Shown: positions 1 to 12,088, counted from the first letter of the stretch. The stretch: DNA of 64,000 nucleotides from Benincasa hispida (GCF_009727055.1 NC_052355.1:7148505-7212504); one strand, 5' to 3'. Program-made: numbers and translations. Notes: generated by a model from the sequence alone, not told the origin.

Positions 1-100
1 AATTTAATATGAATGAGATTTATACTAAAATTATATGTTAAATTTAATATGAAGGAGATTCACATTAATATTATAAGTTAAATTTAATATGAATGGTTCT
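1..100. repeat. 40-bp tandem repeat, about 2.4 copies
   Basis: Units start at 1, 41 and 81, each opening with AATTTAATATGAA. The copies differ at several positions, so the array is old. It may continue beyond the left edge of the window. Confidence 0.8.
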
Positions 101-774
101 GCATTGATGATCACAGAAGAAGAAAGGTTTTTCTTTTACATTGAATAACACAGGTTTATTATGTAGGGTAAATTTGTGGATGCGGCAAAGTACTTTCTTG
201 AAGATGAGATCACATAGGTGTCCATGAAGGTCCGAGTAGTTAGATAAGACAGATGGTTCCGAGTGATGTACAACTGGATGGTGATGCTCCGGGCGACAAT
301 AGGATCATAAACAATGAAATGGAAGTTTTAGACGAAGCGTCAGGTACTCATGATGGGAGGGACGAGATATGAGCGGGACAATAATAGAGTTGTAAAAAAT
401 TACATCTAAATTTATGTTCTGACTGGAAGTCTCTGTTTTGACTTCATGGTTAATTTTGCAAGTCTACTTGTTGCCGGTGGGATTACAGAGTCCAATACTA
501 TTGCTCTAGATCGATGAAGTATGTGCTGAGATGCTTTTATGCCACAACAAGATGGCGGTGGTGATTGTGGTATATTTTCATACAAATTTCTTGAGTAGGA
601 TGTAACTGGTTCCAACATGGATACAATAACACGGTAGAATGAACTATTTTCATAGACGGTATGCTATTCAAATTTGGGTCAATGATGTGCACTATTTTAG
701 TACATATAACGAATGGTGTGTAATGAAACGATTCATGCGTTATCAATGCTTCATATAAGTACTTTGTGTAATCC
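101..774. other. Intergenic, nothing recognised
   Basis: No coding pattern, RNA gene or repeat structure could be supported here. The open frames are short and show no family motifs. Confidence 0.5.
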
Positions 775-1680
775 ATGAAAACCACCCTAAATTCATTCAA
801 ACAACTCCAAATCCATGCAAAGCACCCTAAAAACACCCCAAATCTGTGCAAACCACCCCAAATCCATGCAAACCACCCAAAACATGCAAATCCATGCAAA
901 CCATTGGAGATGTCCAATTTTCCCATGGGACGGGTCCTGTGAGGCCCCGCCCCGAACGGAGCGGAGATTCCCCGATTAGGCATGGAATGGGGAGGGAGTG
1001 GGAGAAAAAAATTTTCCGTGAGCTAAACGGGGACGGGGACGGGGAATGCATTCCCCGTCTCCGGTGGGTTCCCCATCCCCGCTCCATTCTCCGTCCCGAT
1101 TAGCTTTTACATATTTATTTAGTATGGTTTTCTAATGTTATGTTATTATTATTATTCTATAAATATTACATTTAAATTTCAAATTTGAATTTTTTTGGGA
1201 AAGATAATGAATATGTTTAAATTAAATGTTTAAATTTAGATTATATTTGTGAATAATTTGATTTATATTTATTTCTTTCAACTAAAAAAAATTAATTAGT
1301 TTTTTTAGGCTAAAATTTGAGCAATTTATCTTTAAATTCAAATTGTCATATAAAACTAACGATAATAAATAAATTAGTAATAAAGTTAATTATTTAATTA
1401 AAATTTGTTCACATTAGTGATTTAAATTAATTGATTTTTTATCAAAAAAAAAAGTTAGCGAGACAAAATTCCCCGCAGGGAATCTCCGCCCCAATCCCCG
1501 TGGGAAATTTCACGGGGATGGGGAATGAAATGGGGAGCGGGAACGAGGATGGGGAATGACATCCCCCACCCCACCCCGCCTCGCCCCGTCTCGTGGACAT
1601 CTCTACAAACCACCCAAAATTCATGCAAACCACCCTAAACATGCAAGCTACCCTAAACATGAAAATCCATGCAAAGTCAT
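775..1680. repeat. Minisatellite with unit like ATCCATGCAAACCACCC, split by a MITE
   Basis: Degenerate copies of a unit of about 16-20 bp (consensus AAATCCATGCAAACCACCC) run from 775 to 904 and resume at 1606-1680. The two halves are separated by the hAT-like element at 905-1605, so the array existed before that insertion. Apparent reading frames across it are low-complexity shadows. Confidence 0.75.
905..1605. mobile_element. hAT-like MITE, 701 bp, non-autonomous
   Basis: The ends are inverted: TGGAGATGTCC at the left and GGACATCTCTA at the right. They are flanked by an 8-bp target duplication, CAAACCAT at 897-904 and CAAACCAC at 1606-1613 (7 of 8 identical). Eight bases is the hAT target-site length. 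Just inside both ends are GC-rich blocks built from GGGGACGGGGA-like runs (about 930-1100 and 1478-1590), around an AT-rich core. There is no coding capacity. Assignment to hAT rests on the target length and end structure; no transposase is present. Confidence 0.75.
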
Positions 1681-2176
1681 TCATTTAAGTTAACTAATGC
1701 CACAAATCTAAACTAGTTCATTTAACCAAAAATATTAAAAAAAAAAAAAAAACTATCATTGGTAATAAATCCATACGTCATTCGATAGTATTGAGTGGTT
1801 TGTTACAGGTTGTTTTGTTGTATCCCCGTTGACCACATCTGGAACATCTGTGGACTTGACAAACTTCGCCTACAGAAAGAAAACTTGTTGTTCGAGAGCG
1901 ACATACTCATGCAACTCTTTTCGGAGGTAGTGTTTCAACATCAACAAACTCTTATGATTGCTTCTACTCTTAAGGGTGCCCAAATGGATGAATAGGTTCA
2001 ACATAAGTAGTCAAAACAGATTCAACATAGTATGCCCTTGAGCAAAGAAAGATGGGATCAATATTCTAAATCTTGTATGCAGCAAACCACATGTGAACAA
2101 GGAAGTTCATAATAATCAAACTTGCGACAAGTACAAGTTATTGTGTGAATATTGACACGGCCTCCCAAGTCACCAT
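1681..2176. other. Intergenic, nothing recognised
   Basis: Contains an A-run near 1737-1752 and a short plus-strand open frame at 1795-1995 with no recognisable motif. Nothing is supported as a gene. Confidence 0.45.
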
Positions 2177-3128
2177 CTACGACCTCAAACCCATATTGGT
2201 CAATTGGCCTAACTTTGTGTCTGCTTGCTTTGTCTTCCTTCTTTCGATTTTTAAGACTTCACCGAATATGGGTAACATTTTGTAAGATTCTTTCGGTGAC
2301 CCCCTAACTAGCAATAACGCTTCTTTCCTAGCCCCCCATGCCTTGTCATAACTTAAACCGACATTGTACTTCTGCTTTATGTCCTTCACAATGTCATCTT
2401 TTGGTTTATATGAAAAACTAACGTCTTCAAACTTCGATTTTATTAAATGTCCGAAGACCCAATTTGAAACTTGTCTATGATTGTTAGTTAGGGTTTCATT
2501 TTTACATGTACATTATCATATATAGAAATCTTAAATATCGTAACTTTTCACTTTAATGACTTTGAGTCTCCATTTGCATTCTTCAACTATGCATCTAACC
2601 TTGTATAGTTTTGTGTTTGACTTCACTCTAAATTGAAAGTTACTTCTAATGGCTAACATAGACAACCACATCTTTAAATCTTTCTTAGATACAAATATGT
2701 CACCATCTTCTACATCCTCAGAAGAATTAGACTGATCTAATATGACGATTGTGCTACTGGATGAATGTGACAAGTTATGAGGACATGTTTCATATTGAAT
2801 AGGTTGTTCTTCGACATCATCATAAGTGTTATTTCCATCAACAACTGCATCCACTTCATCTTCACCATCACGTCTCCCTTCAAGACCAGTCATTGAAATA
2901 TTGAGATTGAGAGATATGGTGGTTTAAATCATCCCCCAAGTTATGTGTCACCAAATTAGTAGGCAACGAAGTAAATGATGGGTTTAGACCAAAAGTTGAA
3001 GGGAACAGTGGAATATCCTGCTCTGTATTGCATTGGACTAACCTAAATGTTGATGGAATTTCTTCAATTCGTTGGATAGGTGAATTATGTGAATGAAATC
3101 CTTGATTACTTGAACACTTAAGAAGCAT
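2177..3128 (-). pseudogene. Mutator-like (MULE) transposase N-terminal remnant
   Basis: Read on the minus strand, three segments in different frames add up to the start of a plant MuDR-type transposase. An acidic N-terminal stretch (3128-2883) is followed by a segment with FVSKKDLKMWLSMLAIRSNF and a CRIVEECKWRL-like cysteine patch (about 2690-2540). That is the zinc-binding N-terminal domain of plant MULE transposases. A third segment with DDIVKDIKQKYNVGLSYDKA and RGSPKESYKMLPIFGEVLK lies at about 2440-2250. At least one frame change and about 70 bases without match separate the pieces. The DDE catalytic core is missing, so this is a truncated dead copy. Family membership comes from remembered motif patterns; frame breaks are seen directly. 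Confidence 0.75.
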
Positions 3129-5161
3129 GGATACATAAAGCGGTATTACTGAGACCTCTTCTCATGTCAAAAATGTGTGAAGATCTTCATTGTTACGAAT
3201 GTAGGAGTTTTGGACTTCAATTGAAATATACATCTTATAACCAGATTGTACTAAATTTAATTTATACCGTTTATCCTGTAAACCTCAGTCAGGAATTCAT
3301 TGTACGCCATTCCAATTTCAATGTCAAACCCCTTTCACTCTCCTCCATCTAATCTTTTTCTATTTCATTCCAAACACCGCCAAAACAAATTCAAACACGA
3401 GGCATTTTCCTATCATTTATCAGAAAATTGCGTTACAATAGGTAATGTAATTAAAAAAAATTAAAATAGAAATGAAAAAAAAAAAGGAAAACTCAATCAC
3501 ATACCCGATCCAAGTAAAAATGGAGCCAAAAAATAGTCTTGAACCCGTTTGACACCCAGCGGGTTGCACCGAGCCCTCTCTATCTCCCCCTTACCAAATA
3601 GGGGTGAGCATTGATTAGTCAGGGTCGGTTTTCCATGAAAACCACCACTGAAACCGCCCTCTTCGATTTATAAAAGTCAAAATTGCTCAGTAAATTTTTT
3701 TTGTTTAAATCGATTGGTTGATTTGGGGCCGGGTCGGTCAGTTTCTATTTAAACCGCCTTTAAAAAAAAGAAGAAGAAAGTTTTGACCCTTTTTATGTTT
3801 TTTCCAGTATCAGTTTCCAGCCCTCATATAAGCTTATAAGTTTGGTTTTTTTTTTTTGATACTATACTCGTAACTTTTCTTTTCTAATTAGTTTACTTCA
3901 AATAAATATCCATTAAAACAATACCTAAACTAAAATAGTCATGCAAATTAAACATAATTTATAATTAATACTAATAATTAATCATCAGGTTTGTACTCGA
4001 CTAGGACATGATCGGGTCGCCCATAGGCTAACACCCCACTCCCTTCATTGACCGGTGGGGACCCGATCGAGTTATCGCATATGTGACCCAATCCCAACCA
4101 CGTATCATCCTGACCCAGTTGGAGGTCAGTGACTCGAGTATGAAGCTCAATCAAGTCTCTTCAATAAAAATTTCAAAATCTTTCATTTTCTTTTTTAAAA
4201 ATATATTATTAAACTATTTTCTTGACAATTAGTATAAAAAGCATTAATTTGATAGGTATTTAATTATCAATTGGATCAAATAATTACCAGTGAATTAATA
4301 ATTAGACATTAGAAAAAAAACGATAAACAAGCCAGAATTCAAGACAAACAAGCAAATAAATTCTAACATGAAATAAATGGTGGAAGTGTTCAATACAAAA
4401 TAAAATACATACCTCTTTATGTAGTGTATTGATAAATCTCCATGAATTTGAAAAGAGAAACTATGAGTTGTTGAGATAATTTGGTGAAGAGAACTTCTTA
4501 TGAATAATTTCTTGTAGAGAAATATGGCGAAAAGAAAATCTTGTTGAGAATTTTTTTTGAATAAATTCTGGTAGAAAATCTTGCGCGCACACACTATTGT
4601 GGTTGGTTGCATGTAATTAGTTGGGAAGGGTAGAAAAGTAATTAACCAAATAAAGCTTTCTTTGCTTACATCATTTTCATAATCAAATAATAATTAAAAA
4701 AAAAAAGATTATTGAAAAAGTGTCCATTTTTCAAAAAAAATAAAGTGGGAGGGGTTCATTTTAATTATTCTAAACACATCAAAGGCGACTTTACCAAAAG
4801 CTTCTCTCAGACATTCAATTGGAAGTAAAAAAACTCTCATTACGTTTGAAGCTACAGAAGAAGAAACTCCCAAGCAATGAAGAAAATGAAGGTTCAACGT
4901 TTTAATGCTTACATCCACTCCTAAGAAGTAACAGGAAACCTTTCTCATTCAAACTCATCTACTCTCTCAGCCTTTTCCAAGTCATGTTTTTTCTGTAATC
5001 TTTTCTAACCTGCTTCTACTACTATTTATTGATTTACATAAACAACCCATGTGCTGAGAACCAAAGAAAATCAACACAAGTTGCTGAGAGATTCAGTCTC
5101 TAATAGAAAAATGAATGAGATAACCTCTTTTCTGTTTTAAAAGTGGTTGTTTCCATTATTC
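3129..5161. other. Intergenic with repeat scraps
   Basis: At about 3597-3760 the string TAGGGGTGAGCATTGATTAG followed by GGTCGG-rich sequence resembles the left end of a second hAT-like MITE, but I could not find the partner end. The block at about 3990-4140 is GC-richer and unassigned. Minus-strand open frames at 4295-4612 and 4709-4948 show no family motif and are not called. Confidence 0.4.
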
Positions 5162-5172
5162 TTTAACATTAA

Positions 5173-5670
5173 GGTTAAAAATCACTTTTGGTCCCTAGGT
5201 TTTCATAAAAGTACCAATTTAGTCCTGAGCTTTAGTTTTTAACGATTTAGTCTTTGTACTTTCAATTTTATAACAATTAAGTCCCTCAACTTTGACATGT
5301 AACAATTTCGTCCTTGTACTTTTAAATTTGTAACAATCTAGTCCCTTGTGTAAAAAAGTTCACCAAAATTAAAAGTCAACTTTTATTGTTTTATGATGTA
5401 GACTTTATATTTTATAAAAATATTGATTCTCTTATTAGTTTATCGGTTTATTTATCCAAGAAATCTCATTAAATTTTAACATTAATTTTTGCAATAAGGA
5501 CTAAATCGTTATAAATATTAAAATACAGGGACTAAATTATTACGTAGTAAAGTTCATGAACTAAATCGTTACAAAATTGAAAATACAAGGACCAAATCGT
5601 TACAAACCAAAGTTCATAAACTAAATTATTACTTTTATGAAAGTTTAGGGACTAAAAATGATTTTTAACC
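5173..5670. mobile_element. Mutator-like MITE, 498 bp
   Basis: Long terminal inverted repeats begin GGTTAAAAATCACTTTTGG on the left, with the mirror image ending in TTTTTAACC on the right. They carry alternating blocks such as GGTCCCT and TTTAGTCC. The element is flanked by an 11-bp direct repeat TTTAACATTAA at 5162-5172 and 5672-5682. A target duplication of 9-11 bp with long inverted repeats fits Mutator-like elements. There is no coding capacity. It lies just downstream of the oxygenase gene's stop codon at 5786. Confidence 0.75.
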
Positions 5671-5785
5671 TTTTAACATTAAGGATCCAATAAACTCTAG
5701 TTAAGCAATACAAAGTCCCACAACTAACCTTGAAGCTCAGCTACTTCTAGCATTTGGGATGGTTACTTTATCACAAATGGGAGAT

Positions 5786-8700
5786 TCAGCTACTAAGTGA
5801 AACACTGTATATGGATTGACTGTTTCTCCAATAGCTCAAGCTCCCAAGGAGTTCTCTCCTTAAAATGGAAGCATAATCTTCCCAAGCTGCTGCAGCAGCA
5901 GCAAGCTTGTCCCACCCCAGCCAGTGTTGGTTCTCCTTGCCATCAGAAGTAGCAGATGAGAAGACCGATTCGGCCAACACATCATCCTTCGAAAACTCGG
6001 ATTTAAAGTAACTGACTCCCACATTCCTCTTTGGGGATAAATATTCTGCATAGCTTGAATCCTCCTTGATGTTGGTAGAATCAAGTTCTTTGCCTTTCCA
6101 ACACAGGAACTGCACTACCTGTTTAAGCATATGGAAGTTACTTTTAGTTTCAGCAGAAATTTTCAACGGGAAAAACGTATAGAACAAATCAAGTTATTCA
6201 AAGTAGTAACTAGTAATTGATGATTCACAATATTACAACATTTTTATAGTCACACTAAAATCGGCCAGATTCTCCCAAGGGTTATTTGGATGGAATACCT
6301 GAAGCAAATGCAGGATGTTCTCAAATTCCTGAAAGAATAACTTATTTCCCTGTACTAATTGTACGTCCCGTGAGAATAAATCTGGATACTCTGAAAAACT
6401 ATGGTCCCCACGAAAATAGATATCGTATCCAAGCGCATGCAGTCTTGCCCAGCATATATCAAAACCGGACTTGAAATTTGGATCGTCTTCCAGTGAAAAC
6501 CAATACATATTACAGGATGGAGGCTGCGGTAGGCGTGAGTCAGGAAGACGATCGTGCAAATGGCTTTGTGAAAGAAGGGAAAGGAGTTTTGAATCTTCAT
6601 CATGGGAACTATCACGGGTGAGCCATAATGTCAGTGTAAGCCTTTCTCCATTGGTTATCTATCGAAGGAAACCATGTAGTAAGCAAGATGAAGTAGAGCT
6701 GTCCTAAGAGAGGTCTACTAGCAACTGTCTTGAGGATTAATCAACATGCATGATCTCTCAGTTACCTGTTAAAAGTAAAACAGCAAGAAAGAATTAATGT
6801 GCTCCTACTTGTCTCCAAAGAATAACCAAAAAAGGCCTCATCAGAAAACTTGATTAAGACTTGGTTTGGGTTAAAGACTCGATCAAAGTTGAAATCTCCC
6901 ACCCCTCAATTGCCTGTATTAGAAAATGTCTGTTAACTTCAAAGAGCAATTTTTTGTATCTGATCCTCGTCGTACTGATGCCAATTGATTTTAGAAAGAT
7001 TGTGATCAGTCCATCAGACACAAGGCATCAAGGCTAGCGTCATTACAGCCGCATCCAGAAAGGATCAAGAAGCATGTGTTCTTGCTGTCTCCGGGTTAAG
7101 AAATTAAGAATTGTGATCTTTTTTACATACAATTGTAGAAGTTCTAGAAACCACTAGAGAATGTTATCAATTAATATCTTAAAATGACAGTGGTAACTGG
7201 AATCGCGAGTCATGAATGTATATGAAATTACTCCATTATATTATACAAACTCAATGCACAGATGCAACATCTTTTCGCTTAGCCAATATTTAACATTGCG
7301 AAGACTTAATGTTATTCATTTATACAATGTTTTCACAAGCAGATTCGGAGGGTCTCAGAGTGCTTGGACATACCTCATCAACAGAATGAACATTGTCGCT
7401 GTCAGCCGTGTACATCACACAATCCTGATAAAGTGAAACGAGTATTAACTAAACTTGATTGGTCATTGTTTCAACTTTCAAACTACTAGGAACTATAATC
7501 CAACACCATCAATAATTATTCAGACTAATTTATTCGCAAGCATTTCTTGTAAGAGGAAAAACCACCAAAATCCAACAATTCAGAGAATGTGCCCTATCAC
7601 ATTATTCATATCTTTTTGACATCAAACAAGAAACTCAACCGTTCATCATCCCCACAACTAGAATAGATAAAATTTATGAAACATGGGTCTTGATTCAAAT
7701 TGTGAAGGATTTAGCTCCACTTATCTTTTCTATTTACCATAAAACACTGCAGACTACAGGGCTCAAAAGAGCACAAGCACATTCTTCAGAGTTCAAAAGT
7801 AGCATATGTACCATTTTCGAGTTCAACAATATGTGGAGAGGATTAGAACCTTTGACTTTTTGGTCTAGGGCTTAACCACCTCAGCTACACTCCGATTGGC
7901 AGAAAAGCATATGTACCAATTTTTTATAAGTGACATGTACCGTCAATACTAAACTTAACAACAAAGCTCAACAATTCAATCTTTGTTTAGAGCATGTTAT
8001 CTTCATTGCTATCTCTTGGTGTAAATTGTATAAATTATTCCATTCATATAGTTTTGATTCTCTATTGACGAATTGAAAATGTATTTTGTAACTCCTTTCG
8101 TCTGGGGCTTCTTTCCTTCTCCCTTTTGTAATTCCATACATCAATGAAATTATTTCTTTATCAAAATAAATAAATAAATAAATTAATTAATTAAAGAGGT
8201 AAGCAGCTTTCATCTAACTTACTCCACAAAAAGGTGAGATAGTTTCTGGTTCCCCGTCCTGAAAGTGAAACAGCCCACCTCCGAATTCAACTCCATAACT
8301 ATTCAAGTAACACACTGCCTTTTGCCAAACACATGAAGATAACTATCAGCTAGAGTGCTGTAATGATAGAGCCGAAAATACCAAATGAATTTCAGGGAGA
8401 AGGTAAAGAAATTGGAAAAATAGAAAACCACCGTCCCCCTTGCCAGAAGGAAAAAATGGAAAAGAAAAACTCGAGAGAGAATATACTGTAGAGGAAATAA
8501 ATTAAAAATATGAAACAAAAATTGAAATGAAAGAATAGCCCATCAAGGAATAGCAAGAATGACGTCAACTTTCCCAGGAAAGATTGGTCCACATACTGAA
8601 AAGTCACGTTGTTTTAGATAGGGTCTGTTATCATCACTATGCCATCCAATGCTTGCTCCCCTGGTCCAGCTGAACTATGAAAAAATGTTAGAAGAAAAAT

Positions 8701-11700
8701 ACGAGTTCTACCATGCTAAATTTTCCTGAAAAGAGTAAATCAAATGAAGTATTGGAAAAGACCTAAATAGAGAGAAAAGCCCATTTAAACCAAAAAAAGA
8801 AAGAAAGAAAGAAAGAAAAGGAAAAAAGACAGAAAAACAGAAAAACAAACCCATTAAAACCCACCAAATAACAATTAGTAAAAACTTTATATTTCTTTAA
8901 AGCAATCCTAACCCTCGCTCCTTTGACCTTTCCTTTTCCCCCTCCCCCATTTTCCTGTTTTTCCTTCTCCTCCCCACCTTCTTTCAATCTTCCTTCCTCT
9001 CAGATGGACTTCACTGACCGACTTTGACTTGCATCTTTGTCGACCGTCTTTTTCAAACATGCCGAGAGAATGGTCGCTATTTATGGCCTGTTGGGGCGTG
9101 TGTAACCTAATGAGTTTTGTGGGGTGAATGAAATAGTAGGGTAGGGTGTTTAGAGAGGTGGAAAGGAAACCTAGTGAGGTTTGGTCTTCTGTTCGCTTCC
9201 ATGCTTCTCTGTAGGCTTCAATTTCAAAGACCTTTTGTAATTATTCTATAGGCATTATTTTGCATAGTTAGATTCATTTTTGTAGAGGGAGTTCCCTTTT
9301 CTGTGGACTTGGTTTTTTTGTATGCCCTTGTATTCTTCATTTTTTCTTTATTAACGTTGTTGTTTCCATGAAAAATTAAAAAAAGAAAAGGTTTGGTTTT
9401 TTATGTGCAAATGGGTGTGTCTAGTGCATGTCTTCACATGTCCAAAATCAGAGAGCGAGAGAAAGACAGGAAAAAAAAAGATATGAAGAAGATATGAATT
9501 TTCTCGCATGTCAAACACGTGTCCATGCTCCCTATGCAACATGTCACATTCGTACCCAGTAAAAGATGAATCGCATCTATACTCCCAAGTTGGCTAACAA
9601 GGGATGCAAGTGTGATTTTGGAATGTAAATCAGATCTATCAACCCAAAAACAATTGGGAAGTCTAAGAAAGATAGTTGATATCAAAGGTTGGCGTGACCC
9701 AGGCCCAATTGACAGACATTCCAATAAATTGATGAAGTGGCCTTGGTGAATAGAGGCATCAAAGTGAAAAAGACCAAGGTAATCGCCAAGGTCAAAGTTC
9801 AAGTCTTCAGCTTGACTGAAAGCTTGAATTTCACTTAAATTCATCCATTTTTGAAATGGAAACATAACTTTTCATTGAAATAATGAAATGGGACTAATAT
9901 TCAAATTACAAAAGAGAACACTAAACATAAAGGTATCAAAAGCTTGCCAATACAAGAAGAGAAAATCAAAACTAGACCAAGATAATAAATTTAAAAAGAG
10001 AGAGAGAGAGAGAGAGAGAGGGGGGATAAAAACTTTGACATGAAATGAGACTTCTTCTAGGACAGCTTGAATACTGAAGAAACCAAAAGCCAGCTTCTTG
10101 ACACTTAACTATCAACCATTCTTTGACCCTCTTTCGACATCAAGATCAAAATCTTCAAGATTACCAAAATCCTTCTCAAAACGCAACAAGCTATAAAACC
10201 ACCCAAGCTGCCAATAAATCCCAAATAAGCAAACAAACGTCCCAAAACTTCTGAAATCTTTAAATGCAGTGAAAAGTAATCTGTTGCAAGAACAATCAAA
10301 CACCATGCAACTCCTCATAGATTAAAAGAAATTGCTCCGACGACCCGAATAATTCATGAAATGGTCTTCATACTGAGTAAGAACAATCAAATTACCAACT
10401 GAGATGAATGGTGGGATGCTTTGAAAAATTAAAGGCTGCAAATTTCGACTAGGGAGGAAAACTTGGAGGGTATTTGAGATGGAGAAAGAGGAGAAAAGCG
10501 AACTAAATTGACCTGACTAACCTCCTTTTGAGCTGAACAATCAAACAAGACAACAAGATCTTCTCCAAAGTTCTCCTCAAGAAGGGAACCCTCTAAGTTT
10601 GGATTCAAAAAATTTAGCTCTAGCTCTTCACTGCTAACACTAACATCTGAATCATCTTCTCTATCAATTTGAACTGAGTAACAACAAGAGCTAACTTGTT
10701 GAGGAACACTCTGTATTAATCGGTGCTTTGAATTCAAAATAGAGAGAGAGGAGAGCTTGAAGTCTTGTTACAGGGGAATAAGTGTTGAAGAATTGTGATT
10801 GGACTTAGACAAAGGAAAATCTTGGACTTGGGCTTGTACACAGGCAACTTCAGTAAGATCATTATTAACGTCAGATACCTTGGATGCAAGGGAGGAGCAC
10901 CTTTTCGAGTATAATACCGAGGGAGAGCTTGAATAAGCTTCTTGGGAGCCTTAACAAAATTTATAGAATCTATCTTCCTTAGGAACAATTCTTTGAGTTG
11001 GAAGAAATGATGAGTGTTACCTCTTAGTTGAAGTGGAAGTGCTTGATTGTCTCTTACGTCTGGGGAAAAGTTCACATAGCTTGCTCATCCTTTGGGCCAA
11101 GCATGGATGCTTTACAGTTATATTTCTTATGGTGCCTGTTTTGTTTGTTTGCTGAGTTTATAGAATTTTTAAGCCTCGGACTTTACCAAGAAGATCATCC
11201 TTGGAATTTGCCAAGATGTTCAGTTTTCGGCATAGTGGGAGACAAGATTATTGTTTTGTCTCCAAGTGAGAAATTGTTAGATCTTTTTCCCATTTTGTGG
11301 AGAAAAAATGTCCATGGCACACTTGTTTTATAAGGCTCAACTCAAATTGATACAGCGTCTAAACTACTTGTATTACTTGATATGTTGAACATACAAGTTA
11401 TGGACCCTAATAAGTAATGCGCTTCAATTTCTAAATGGCGACGGTACCATAGTCATCAGACTCTGCGAGACAAAAACAACCACAAGAAAACGACTTATTA
11501 CAATCCTTTGAATCTATTTCCTCACAGGTCTTCATCTTTTACTCCCTATGTTCATTCTTCAAATGTTAGAACTGTATGCAAAAATAGACAACAACCCATT
11601 TCAACATTTACACATAAGGAGGAAGAAGAAGAACCTGATCAAGCCAGTGAACTCGACAAAGAGTTCATAATGACAACCAAAGAATTCCTCCGCTTTCTCC

Positions 11701-12008
11701 TTCAACCTCTCTGTCATAAAAAATTGAAGTCAAATCAAAATTACACATAGACGTTACCAAAAGAGACTAATGATACAAATCGAGGAAGGGGCGGTTTTAC
11801 CTCTAATTGGAACAAAAGGCATGATCAAATGAGCAGAGTTAGTAGCAACAAGATGCAAAAGAGTGGTGGAGAAGACGTTTGGTCTATAACCCACCGTACA
11901 GCAGCTCTTATGAATGAACTCCAGTTCCCTGCATTCTTCACGGGTTAAGAAATTTTCCAGAATAAGACGCCGCCGCCGCCGCCGCCGGCTCTCCACTTCG
12001 TCTCCCAT
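5786..12008 (-). CDS. 2-oxoglutarate/Fe(II)-dependent oxygenase, PKHD-type hydroxylase-like, 7 exons
   Basis: Seven minus-strand exons: 12008-11801, 11710-11635, 8669-8597, 8318-8223, 7424-7374, 6658-6299 and 6118-5786. They total 1197 nt (398 aa plus stop), every intron is GT/AG, and all phases agree. Exon 1 carries ENFLTREECRELEFIHKSC and YRPNVFSTTLLHL, typical of the plant family that includes Arabidopsis At1g22950 and At3g18210 (family recognised from memory). Iron ligands are visible: the HSD of GWHSDDNRPYL in exon 3 and the His of DNVHSVDE in exon 5. The 2-oxoglutarate-binding Arg is in GERLTLTLW of exon 6. Exon 6 also holds the family's C-terminal NMYWFSLED and FDICWARLHALGYDIYF. The start at 12008 lies below a TATA box; an upstream in-frame ATG at 12116 lies above it. 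A run of seven arginines follows the start. The predicted reaction is oxidative hydroxylation of an unknown substrate. Confidence 0.93.
7835..7898 (-). repeat. tRNA-derived SINE head or tRNA relic inside intron 4
   Basis: On the minus strand TAGCTGAGGTGGTTAAG matches a pol III A box. After about 20 bases GGTTCTAATCC follows, a B box with one mismatch to GGTTCRANTCC. The flanking arms do not fold into a proper tRNA acceptor stem, so a SINE head or decayed tRNA copy is more likely than a working tRNA. It sits between exons 4 and 5 of the oxygenase gene, in the same orientation. Confidence 0.5.
9434..9865 (-). other. Coding-like segment inside intron 2, unrecognised
   Basis: A 143-codon open frame on the minus strand, beginning MFPFQKWMNLSEIQAFSQAE. 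It has leucine-rich, globular-looking composition until about residue 115, then degenerates into low complexity. I do not recognise a family. It is probably part of a retrotransposed or mobile sequence in the intron; the host gene skips it. Confidence 0.35.
10429..11075 (-). other. Broken coding-like segment inside intron 2, unrecognised
   Basis: Two minus-strand frames abut. One (11075-10734) carries FVKAPKKLIQALPRYYTRKG; the other (10737-10429) is acidic with DREDDSDVSVSSEELELNFL. They look like pieces of one decayed protein with a frame change near 10735. The composition resembles a retroelement accessory protein, but no diagnostic motif is visible and I do not assign a family. Confidence 0.35.
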
Positions 12009-12088
12009 TTTGGTCCAATTCTCCGTCTCTTCTAGCTTCAATGGCAGTAATCGAACAAAATGCCCTTGAATATCGAAATTATAGCGTC

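Larger units (their letters stand above)
8670..11634 (-). other. Large intron 2 of the oxygenase gene, repeat-filled
   Basis: This intron is almost 3 kb, far longer than most others in the gene. It holds an (AAAG)n run near 8797-8820, an (AG)n run at about 9997-10021, and minus-strand coding-like segments at 9434-9865 and 10429-11075. The segment beginning about 9866 (TTTTCATTGAAATAATGAAA) looks like a dispersed repeat boundary. Conserved exons on both sides show that the intron is spliced across this material. Confidence 0.75.

Noticed and set aside
537..1103. Open frames over the minisatellite and MITE
   Set aside because: They encode repetitive Gly/Trp/Phe or Arg/Pro-rich text caused by repeat composition and cross the MITE boundary.
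4295..4948. Two minus-strand open frames (4295-4612 and 4709-4948)
   Set aside because: Phe/Leu-rich translation of A-rich DNA, without motifs, splice context or promoter.
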